Notes under the pieces: model-generated
The model's input: the letters and a program-made list of their open reading frames with translations, nothing else
The model's database searches: none
Told to the model about the DNA's origin: nothing
Shown: positions 1 to 5,047 of the stretch, piece by piece
Numbering within the stretch: the first letter of the stretch is position 1
Layout of the letters: every line of letters starts with the position of its first letter
Source: Candidatus Fermentibacterota bacterium
GTDB taxonomy: Bacteria > JAFGKV01
Direction of reading: 5' to 3'
Assembly (NCBI GenBank): GCA_016928395.1
Contig: JAFGKV010000194.1
Location: forward strand, 1-9,300
DNA length: 9,300 nt
Translations under genes and position numbers: made by a program

Positions 1-329
1 CCGGGCGTCTTGAGGGTCACCAGGCGGTTCTTGAGCACCTTGTCCTCGACCCGGCCAAGCCCTGTCTCTTCATGGGCCAGCCGCGCCAGAGGCGCCGCCT
101 GGGCCAGCAAGTCTTCCCGAATAGTGTCGATGAGATGGTGCCGGAGTGCCAGTGACTCCTTGCCCAAACGCTTGAATGCGATCTGGGCGGCTTCGACGGC
201 GTCATCCACGGTGGCGAACAACCCGTCGGCCAGTTCCAGTTCCGCCTCGTCCACCGCCGCGGGCTCTCCTCTGATCCGGGATGCCACCTGCCGAGCAATG
301 CGTTCGATATCTGTGTCGGTCAGTGCCAT
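1..329 (-). CDS. CoA-acylating aldehyde dehydrogenase, BMC type (PduP/EutE-like), N-terminal part
   Basis: Partial gene: the first 109 codons are visible and the frame is open at the left edge. After an N-terminal extension, residues 36-109 resemble the start of PduP/EutE-type acylating aldehyde dehydrogenases: a GLFATVDDAVEAAQIAF segment, then HEETGLGRVEDKVLKN (86-101), a hallmark of this family, and LKTP. These enzymes oxidise an aldehyde with NAD+ and CoA to acyl-CoA; with DeoC encoded upstream the expected substrate is acetaldehyde. Residues 4-20 form a short amphipathic helix (I8, I11, A12, V15, I19 on one face) followed by a Gly/Pro/Ala/Glu stretch, as in known BMC encapsulation peptides. 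The ATG is preceded by AAAGGG with 8 nt spacing and lies 33 bp after the BMC-P stop, so it is probably co-transcribed. The catalytic Cys lies outside the window. Family assignment is firm; substrate is inferred from context. Confidence 0.9.
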   Translation of the reverse strand, partial: MALTDTDIERIARQVASRIRGEPAAVDEAELELADGLFATVDDAVEAAQIAFKRLGKESLALRHHLIDTIREDLLAQAAPLARLAHEETGLGRVEDKVLKNRLVTLKTP

Positions 330-362
330 GAGGGGTTCCCTTTGCGGCCGGCGCGTGGGCCG

Positions 363-662
363 CTAATCGTCGCGGCCCTTCTTGTAGATCTCCTGGCCGC
401 CGATCTCCCAACTGTCCACAATGGCCATGACCACGGCGTCGCAGGGGCGCTTGTCCGTCACCTTGGTCTGTCGCGCGGAGCTTCCGGTGGCGTAAAGTAC
501 CATCTCTCCCGGGCCCGCGCCCACCGCGTCCATGGCGACGATAGTTGCGCCGGTGGGCGATCCCTTGGCGTCCACATTGCCCAGAAGCAGCAGCTTATGG
601 CCGACCACGCTCTCATCTTTGCGCGTAGACACCACGGTGCCCAGCACCTTGGCCAGTATCAT
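363..662 (-). CDS. BMC-P pentameric vertex shell protein (EutN/CcmL family)
   Basis: A 99-residue protein of the usual EutN/CcmL length. It starts MILAKVLGTVVSTRKDES, the typical first strand and basic loop, and contains the family hallmarks VAMDAVGAGPGEMVLYATGSSAR (residues about 43-65, read in two parts) and a closing DAVVMAIVD. Such proteins form pentamers that cap the vertices of the polyhedral shell. The open frame extends upstream to 821, but the start at 662 is chosen because it gives the canonical N-terminus and lies 4 nt after the BMC-H stop; the extra upstream residues are an out-of-frame reading of BMC-H. No strong Shine-Dalgarno is seen, so translational coupling to BMC-H is likely. 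It is the only BMC-P gene in the window. Confidence 0.95.
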   Translation of the reverse strand: MILAKVLGTVVSTRKDESVVGHKLLLLGNVDAKGSPTGATIVAMDAVGAGPGEMVLYATGSSARQTKVTDKRPCDAVVMAIVDSWEIGGQEIYKKGRDD

Positions 663-666
663 GGGT

Positions 667-960
667 TTAGCGCTCGCCGGCCTCGGCCCTGCCCAGCGGG
701 ACCACGGAATCCACGTTGGCATGGGGCCGCGCGATGATGTGCACGGCGACGACCTCGCCGACCCTGGCTCCCGCGGTCTGTCCGGCCTCGCAGGCCGCCT
801 TGACCGCGGCCACATCGCCACGAATCACCGCGGTGACATAGCCGCCACCGGTCTTCTCGTAGCTGACCAGCTCGACCTTGGCTGCCTTCACCATGGCATC
901 GGCCGCCTCGACCATTGCGGGGAAGCTGCGCGTCTCGATCATGCCCAATGCGTCTGCCAT
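667..960 (-). CDS. BMC-H hexameric shell protein (PduA/CcmK/EutM-like)
   Basis: A 97-residue single-domain BMC protein (Pfam BMC, PF00936), close to standard facet hexamer proteins throughout: ALGMIETRSFPAMVEAADAM at the N-terminus, KAAKVEL around residues 25-31, KTGGG at 36-40 in the pore loop, RGDVAAVKAA at 47-56, and a VVAVHIIARPH end. It should tile the facets of the shell and form the small central pore. Compared with the KIGSG pore loop of PduA, the position of the pore serine is Gly39 here, which would give a less polar, slightly wider opening (inference). A strong AGGAGG at 966-971 with a 5-nt spacer fixes the ATG start and suggests high expression, as needed for the major shell component. 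It follows BMC-T by 31 bp and precedes BMC-P by 4 bp. Confidence 0.97.
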   Translation of the reverse strand: MADALGMIETRSFPAMVEAADAMVKAAKVELVSYEKTGGGYVTAVIRGDVAAVKAACEAGQTAGARVGEVVAVHIIARPHANVDSVVPLGRAEAGER

Positions 961-991
961 TGTCTCCTCCTGTGAAAACTACCGTGGGCTG

Positions 992-1624
992 CTACGAGCG
1001 CTGCTTCTCTGTCGCGCGCCCGCTCAAGCCCTCGACCGATCGCACGGCTACCGGCCATGCGACCTCTATGTCCTTCTCCTCTCCCCCGAGGTAGAGGCGC
1101 CCAAAACTCCCGAAGGCGCGCACCTCGAGGATATTGATGTTCGCGGCCTTCTCGGCCTCGTTGGCCGCCAAAGCCGCATAGGCCGCGGGCTCGCACTCCA
1201 TGACGTAGAGCGTCTGGCCCGCGAGAATCATGTTGCCATGGCGCATGCGGTTGATGAGCTGGGTCTGGTGATCGTCGAGACATCGGATCACCTGGCTGGA
1301 GAGCACCCGAGGCTTGATGCGGTCTTCTTCCTCTACGCCTAAGGCTTGAAGGATGGCCGCACCGGCCTGCCGCACATCTGCCTGGCTGGGAGAATGGAGC
1401 TCTAGCATGCCGTAGAGCCGCTCGACGATCTGCATCCCGGGCGTCACACTCGTGGATTTCAGCGCCACATCGGTCACCCGGTTGATCTCGATGCCGGGCG
1501 AGACCTCGACGAAAAGCGAAGCCTGGCCCTGGGCCGGCAGGAAGCCCTGGGCCACGGTTGCCAGAAACGAGGCAAACTGAGGCTGCAGGGAGTCCAGAAA
1601 CACATACGCACGAAGTTCGACCAC
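992..1624 (-). CDS. BMC-T tandem-domain trimeric shell protein
   Basis: A 210-residue protein made of two BMC domains, about residues 1-98 and 99-203, which would trimerise into a pseudohexameric shell tile. Segments such as [13 protein letters not shown] (4-16), [14 protein letters not shown] (43-56), [20 protein letters not shown] (122-141), [11 protein letters not shown] (153-163) and [11 protein letters not shown] (171-181) resemble, from memory, the double-stacking BMC-T of the Haliangium ochraceum shell (Hoch_5816-like), whose large central pore can be open or closed. The latter segment is the likely pore loop of the second domain. Translation starts at GTG: it is preceded by AAGGAGG with a 4-nt spacer and the product begins exactly where the family does. 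It lies 23 bp after the RpiB-DeoC gene. BMC-T identity is firm; assignment to the double-stacking subtype rests on recalled similarity only. Confidence 0.93.
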   Translation of the reverse strand: MVELRAYVFLDSLQPQFASFLATVAQGFLPAQGQASLFVEVSPGIEINRVTDVALKSTSVTPGMQIVERLYGMLELHSPSQADVRQAGAAILQALGVEEEDRIKPRVLSSQVIRCLDDHQTQLINRMRHGNMILAGQTLYVMECEPAAYAALAANEAEKAANINILEVRAFGSFGRLYLGGEEKDIEVAWPVAVRSVEGLSGRATEKQRS

Positions 1625-1628
1625 GTTC

Positions 1629-1635
1629 CCTCCTT
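1629..1635 (-). promoter_or_regulatory. Shine-Dalgarno AAGGAGG deciding the GTG start of BMC-T
   Basis: On the minus strand the sequence reads AAGGAGG, then GAAC, then GTG. This near-perfect ribosome binding site, in the 23-bp gap after the RpiB-DeoC stop, supports the non-ATG start of the BMC-T gene. Confidence 0.8.
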
Positions 1636-1647
1636 GCTCCTGGCTAC

Positions 1648-3033
1648 TCAGTCACTCACGGTGACCTCGCGGGCCTCTTCCACGATGGCGATTCCCGCGC
1701 TGGCCCCGATGCGCGTGGCGCCTGCCTCGATCATGCGTTTGGCGTCCGCGTAGGAGCGGATACCGCCTGAAGCCTTGACCTCCATGCCCGTCCCGGCAAC
1801 CTCTTCGGCCATGATGGCCACGTCATGGGCAGTGGCGCCTCCGGAAGCGAACCCCGTGGAGGTTTTCACGAAGTGCGCGCGGGCACGCTTGGCCAGCCTG
1901 CACGCGCGCCGCGTCTCCTCATCGGTCAACAGAGCGGTCTCCAGGATCACCTTGCACCGCGCGCCGCCGTCACGACACGCTTCAACCACTGCCCGGATGT
2001 CGCGAAGCACCAGGTCGTCATCGCCGCCCTTGAGCGCGCCGACATTGATGACCATGTCGATCTCCCGGGCACCCTCGCGAATGGCCCGGCGCGCCTCCTG
2101 GGCCTTGGTTTCAGGATAGGTCGCCCCCAGGGGAAATCCGACCACGGAACACGTCAGCACGCCCGAGCCCTTGAGCTCGTCTGCAACCAGCTTGGCCCAC
2201 ACGGGATTTACGCACACTGCTGCGAACCCGAACTCCCGGGCCTCGGCGCACAGCGTCTTCACCTCCTCGGCGGTGGCATTGGGTCGAAGGAGCGTATGAT
2301 CGATGAACCGCGCGACGTCTTTGGGGATAGTCCCGGGCGAGAGGCCACTGCTGAGGCGGCCCGCGCCGAGATCGAGGAAACGCCGCGCCGTGTCTGGGCT
2401 CGACGATACGGAAGGCCCCCTAGGATGGCTCCCCAACACGCCCCCGGCCTCGGCCAGGGTTGTTCCCAGCAGCTGTTCGACCCGGCGCAAGACGCGCTCG
2501 ACGTCGTCCTCAGGCGGGGTGGAAGATGTCGATGTGGGCTCTGAAGGCGTGGCAGTCGAGGGGGATCCGTAGCCATAGTCATCAGACTTCTTCGGGGAAA
2601 CCGCATCCTCCTCGATCATGGCGACCCGGCGCTTGTGGCGATCCTCCGTGCACTCGGCACCAAGCCAGGCCTCGACAATCTGGCGCGCCAATACCGGCCC
2701 GATGAGCCCTGCGCCTAAGGTCAAGACATTGGCGTCGTTGTGTTCGCGGCTATTGACCGCGGATGAAATGTCGTATGCCAAGGCCGCGCGAACCCCCTTG
2801 ACCTTGTTGGCGGCCATGGCCGAGCCGATGCCGGCCCCGTCGATCATGACGCCGCGTTCGCACTCGCCCGTGGCGACTCGCCGCGCCACCTCCTTGGCAT
2901 ACACGGGATAGTCAACGGCATCGGAGGAATTGGTGCCGACATCCGCTATCTCATGCCCCGAGACCCTCAGGTGGTCAACGAGCTGTTGCTTAAGGGCAAA
3001 TCCCCCGTGATCTGCGCCCAGCGCGATCTTCAT
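1648..3033 (-). CDS. Fusion of RpiB-type sugar-phosphate isomerase and deoxyribose-phosphate aldolase (RpiB-DeoC)
   Basis: A 461-residue two-enzyme protein. Residues 1-148 are an RpiB/LacA/LacB isomerase: [10 protein letters not shown] at 6-15, VDYPVYA at 40-46, [19 protein letters not shown] at 66-84, [10 protein letters not shown] at 95-104. Residues about 238-461 are a complete class I DeoC aldolase: [22 protein letters not shown] with Asp326, [15 protein letters not shown] with the Schiff-base Lys390, and [15 protein letters not shown] with Lys420, equivalent to E. coli D102, K167 and K201. DeoC splits 2-deoxyribose 5-phosphate into acetaldehyde and glyceraldehyde 3-phosphate. The joining region (149-237) is rich in Ser, Thr, Pro, Asp and Gly and contains one amphipathic helix at 176-190, like an encapsulation peptide. 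In the isomerase half, Asp65 replaces the catalytic Cys66 of E. coli RpiB. The frame is unbroken and both halves are full length, so this is a true fusion. GGGAGG with a 5-nt spacer precedes the ATG. No stop or frameshift is seen in the linker. Confidence 0.95.
   Translation of the reverse strand: MKIALGADHGGFALKQQLVDHLRVSGHEIADVGTNSSDAVDYPVYAKEVARRVATGECERGVMIDGAGIGSAMAANKVKGVRAALAYDISSAVNSREHNDANVLTLGAGLIGPVLARQIVEAWLGAECTEDRHKRRVAMIEEDAVSPKKSDDYGYGSPSTATPSEPTSTSSTPPEDDVERVLRRVEQLLGTTLAEAGGVLGSHPRGPSVSSSPDTARRFLDLGAGRLSSGLSPGTIPKDVARFIDHTLLRPNATAEEVKTLCAEAREFGFAAVCVNPVWAKLVADELKGSGVLTCSVVGFPLGATYPETKAQEARRAIREGAREIDMVINVGALKGGDDDLVLRDIRAVVEACRDGGARCKVILETALLTDEETRRACRLAKRARAHFVKTSTGFASGGATAHDVAIMAEEVAGTGMEVKASGGIRSYADAKRMIEAGATRIGASAGIAIVEEAREVTVSD
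2464..2508 (-). other. Internal encapsulation-peptide-like helix in the RpiB-DeoC linker
   Basis: Codons 176-190 of the fusion encode [15 protein letters not shown], with V178, V181/L182, V185 and L188/L189 on one face and charged residues on the other. It is flanked by disordered-looking Ser/Thr/Pro-rich sequence on the N-side and Gly/Ser/Pro-rich sequence on the C-side. BMC encapsulation peptides are short amphipathic helices joined to the enzyme by such linkers, most often at a terminus. I infer that this helix targets both enzymes to the shell or to the enzyme core. Confidence 0.65.
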
Positions 3034-3088
3034 CCCTGCCTCCCGATCATGCGTGGTTCACTGACCTCGCGGGGTGTACCCTGCGTCA

Positions 3089-3427
3089 TCATGTTGACCA
3101 TACCTGCGAATCATCGCCGCGACGGGGACGCTTAGGTTCGGGAACAGAGCCGCGGCCGGCCAGCAACGCGTCGATCTCGCGGGAGAGCAGGCGGAGGGCT
3201 TCCAGGCCCGTGTCGGTGATGCGGAACTCCGTCACCTGCCTCCCGTTCCTCCGTCTCTTCCGAAGGGCCACATAACCCGCGGCCGCCAGTTTGGCGGCAT
3301 GCACATGGAGGTTGCCGTCACCCAGACCAGATGCGGCCCTCAGGTCGGAAAACACCAACCCTTCATGGGGCACCAAGGCCGCGAGAATGCGGAGACGGGA
3401 CGGTGTCAGAAGGCGATCAAACTCCAT
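3089..3427 (-). CDS. Winged-helix transcriptional regulator (HTH_34 type)
   Basis: A 112-residue DNA-binding protein. Residues 4-90 fit the small winged-helix family PF13601: FDRLLTPSRLRILAALVPHE, then SDLRAASGLGDGNLHVHAAK (the GDGNL segment opens the recognition helix), LAAAGYVALRKRRRNGR (wing), and FRITDTGLEALRLLSREIDALL as the C-terminal dimerisation helix. The tail from about 92 is basic and Pro-rich and looks disordered. No ligand-binding domain is present; such proteins act as dimers and effectors are poorly known. It is the first gene of the BMC operon, 55 bp before RpiB-DeoC, so it is probably a local regulator that also controls itself. GGAG with a 7-nt spacer precedes the ATG. The inverted repeat at 3490-3521 is the obvious operator candidate. 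Confidence 0.85.
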   Translation of the reverse strand: MEFDRLLTPSRLRILAALVPHEGLVFSDLRAASGLGDGNLHVHAAKLAAAGYVALRKRRRNGRQVTEFRITDTGLEALRLLSREIDALLAGRGSVPEPKRPRRGDDSQVWST

Positions 3428-3462
3428 AGCGCGACTCCAGGGTTGTTAGACACAATGGCGGC

Positions 3463-3491
3463 ATGATCTGGAGAAAACTTCATTCTGTCAA
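3463..3491 (-). promoter_or_regulatory. Sigma70-type promoter of the BMC operon
   Basis: On the minus strand a perfect TTGACA -35 box (3491-3486) is followed after 17 bp by GATCAT (3468-3463, 4 of 6 matches to TATAAT). An A-tract (seven A residues, complement of the T run ending at 3526) lies just upstream and could act as an UP element. Transcription would begin near 3456, giving a leader of about 30 nt before the regulator ATG at 3427. No other convincing promoter is seen between the block 1 genes, so all of them may depend on this one. Confidence 0.6.
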
Positions 3492-3521
3492 GTAAATCGT
3501 GCACTCATTTCTGATTTACTT
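3490..3521. promoter_or_regulatory. Candidate operator: 9-bp perfect inverted repeat over the -35 box
   Basis: The arms AAGTAAATC (3490-3498) and GATTTACTT (3513-3521) are perfect inverse complements separated by 14 bp, a centre-to-centre distance of 23 bp or about two helical turns. The inner arm shares two bases with the TTGACA -35 box. This geometry suits a dimeric winged-helix repressor whose binding would block RNA polymerase. Assignment to the neighbouring regulator is inference. Confidence 0.6.
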
Positions 3522-3578
3522 TTTTTCTTAAAGTTAATCCGCGCCTCTCAGCGGTTGCGCCCGCACCTTGGGATGCGG

Positions 3579-4190
3579 GGCTCCCCCGTCGCCCGTACAC
3601 CGCATTCCCAATTGTAGGAGCGGCCTGCCTGCGGTAGGCAGGCGTCAGCCGCGAACAAACCCCGCACCCTTCGCGCGTTACAGCGCTCCTACATCGTCCG
3701 TGCACCACATTCCCCATTGTAGGAGCGGCTTCAGCCGCGAATGCACCGGCTTCAGCCGCGAACAAACCCCGCCCCCTTCGCGCTTTACAGCGCTCCAACA
3801 CCGTCCCTGCACCACATTCCCAACTGTAGGAGCGGCTTCAGCCGCGAACACACCGGCGTCAACCGCGAACAAACCCCGCCCCCTTCGCGCTTTACGGCGC
3901 TCCAACACCGTCCGTGCAGCTCATTCCCAATTGTAGGAGCGGCTTCAGCCGCGAACCAAACCGGTGTCAACCGCGAACCAAACCCCGCACCCTTCGCGCT
4001 TTGCAGCGCTCCTACACCGTCCGTGCACCACATTCCCAATTGTAGGAGCGGCTTCAGCCGCGAACACACCGGCGTCAGCCGCGAACAAACCCCGCACCCT
4101 TCGCGCGTTACAGCGCTCCAACACCGTCCGTGCAGCTCATTCCCAATTGTAGGAGCGGCGTCAGCCGCGAACAGGCAGGCGTAAGCCGCG
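3579..4190. repeat. Tandem array of about 107-bp REPIN-like units (five full copies, partial ends)
   Basis: The motif TGTAGGAGCGGC recurs at 3613, 3718, 3825, 3932, 4041 and 4148, giving periods of 105, 107, 107, 109 and 107 bp. Each full unit has four parts: a 24-bp REP-like element starting TGTAGGAGCGGCTTCAGCCG and ending CGCGAA; a second CGGCGTCAGCCGCGAA half; an inverted element whose complement also starts TGTAGGAGCG (or TGTTGGAGCG) and ends CGCGAA (3670-3693 in unit 1); and a spacer ending in ATTCCCAAT. Two inverted REPs per unit is the layout called REPIN. Such palindromes can act as mRNA-stabilising or transcription-terminating hairpins. The array fills the space between the membrane-protein gene and the BMC promoter. 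Open frames across it are low-complexity repeat translations and not genes. No RAYT transposase, the usual mobiliser of REPs, is in the window. Confidence 0.9.
3623..3643. repeat. Extra perfect hairpin in the first array unit
   Basis: GCCTGCCT and AGGCAGGC form an 8-bp stem around the 5-nt loop GCGGT. It sits in unit 1 where the other units carry the first GGCTTCAGCCGCGAA half and is absent from units 2-5. A related AGGCAGGC appears in the truncated last unit near 4173, so both array ends share this variant. Confidence 0.75.
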
Positions 4191-4254
4191 AATGCAGCCT
4201 ATGGACTGCGGCGTGGCGTGCGCACTCCAAAGCATCCGGCCCAGTCAGTCGAGA

Positions 4255-4722
4255 CTAAGGGCTCGCCCTGGAATCAAGACTCCTCGCCCTCCGGCGCCGC
4301 GTCCTCGGAGGAAAGGTCTCGTCATACGAGAACCGATGGCAGGCCCGCCAGATCAGCCAATACGCCCATCGAGACGGCCTGTTCCAGATCTGATCCAGCA
4401 TAAGGTGGTGGGTGAACCCGATGGCCCCACCCACGATCCACGGGTTCCAGCTCGTCACGATTCCCAAGGTCGCCCAGACGGCCAGCAGCTCCCATCCGTG
4501 CAAGATGAGGTATGCCTTGGTGTACACGCGGTTGTAGGACGCATGAAAGAGATCCTCGATTCGTCGCAGCCGGCCTCGTTGGACGAAATACTCTAGAACA
4601 TGATCAAGGTCCATGAGCACGCCCGTGATCCAGGCCCCGGCCGCCAATGGCACGGAGCGAACCACCGCCCAGAGGGTAAGGGACACTGAGGTTGAGACAA
4701 TGACATGATAGCGGGCGCGCAT
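4255..4722 (-). CDS. Small integral membrane protein, unknown function (weak YdjM/DUF457-like pattern)
   Basis: A 155-residue protein with two or three likely membrane segments (about 8-36, 73-90 and 95-112) and a very basic C-terminus (RTRRRRAR). I do not recognise a firm family. It shows a spaced set of His and acidic residues: MDLDH (37-41), LHGWE (74-78) and THHLMLD (104-110). This recalls the PDxDH, HRGxTH and HxxxD pattern of YdjM/YbcI-type membrane-bound metal-dependent hydrolases (DUF457), but the match is loose. The frame continues to a GTG at 4737, but the ATG at 4722 is preferred because GAGGA lies 8 nt before it while nothing suitable precedes the GTG. The gene stands alone between the repeat array and a 325-bp gap. 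Coding is likely; function is open. Confidence 0.65.
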   Translation of the reverse strand: MRARYHVIVSTSVSLTLWAVVRSVPLAAGAWITGVLMDLDHVLEYFVQRGRLRRIEDLFHASYNRVYTKAYLILHGWELLAVWATLGIVTSWNPWIVGGAIGFTHHLMLDQIWNRPSRWAYWLIWRACHRFSYDETFPPRTRRRRARSLDSRASP

Positions 4723-5047
4723 GCACACGATCCTCACGGGGCGAGGAGCTAAGGACAGAGGCCGAACCCGTGCAGATTTGGCTTCGACGGCCCGCCGGTC
4801 AACTGTGAATCGTCAACGGAAGGTTGCAGGCAAGGCAGGGAAGAGCGTGCGGGTCATGGCCTGGAGGGTGCAATTCGGAGTGACCAGTCCTGAGGAACGG
4901 ATGCTACTTGAACTGAGGATTTGGCGCGAAGCGCGCAGCGGGCTTGTCGGGACAAATGCTCTTCACTGTCAGCCACCGCAACCGTTGCGGCGCTGTCCTT
5001 GACCCGGAGTGTCGTCGAGGAGCGAAAGGCATTCGCTGCGAAGGCCC
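4723..5047. other. 325-bp intergenic gap, mostly featureless
   Basis: No convincing gene is seen. Short frames cross it on both strands but lack ribosome binding sites and recognisable motifs. It holds a perfect hairpin, CCGCAA-CCG-TTGCGG at 4976-4990, with no T-run on either side, and a direct repeat GTCAAC at 4798-4803 and 4812-4817. On the minus strand the repeats read GTTGAC, which could serve as -35 boxes for the membrane-protein gene, but no good -10 box follows. Confidence 0.5.
4731..4735 (-). promoter_or_regulatory. Shine-Dalgarno GAGGA selecting the ATG at 4722
   Basis: The minus strand reads GAGGA, eight bases, then ATG. This favours the internal ATG over the GTG at 4737, which would overlap this site and has no ribosome binding site of its own. 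Confidence 0.55.

Noticed and set aside
1825-2544. Long plus-strand open frame (239 codons) opposite the RpiB-DeoC gene
   Set aside because: It mirrors the high-GC codon pattern of the minus-strand gene, whose two halves have intact catalytic motifs. The plus-strand translation shows no domain.
3490-3526. Stem followed by seven T residues, resembling a rho-independent terminator on the plus strand
   Set aside because: The stem is AT-rich with a 14-nt loop, and no plus-strand gene ends there. The position over a TTGACA box on the minus strand fits an operator better, with the T run as the complement of an upstream A-tract.
3505-4184. Several overlapping open frames on both strands across the repeat array
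   Set aside because: Their translations are just the 107-bp repeat read in different frames (recurring SRLKPLLQ and NCRSGFSRE strings), without ribosome binding sites or known domains.
3579-4190. CRISPR array
   Set aside because: Both the repeats and the spacers are conserved, the period is about 107 bp, and no cas genes are nearby. The units are palindromic REP pairs.
4976-4990. Perfect 6-bp hairpin as a terminator after the small secreted protein
   Set aside because: No T-run follows on either strand and the loop is only 3 nt, so it cannot be called a terminator from sequence alone.
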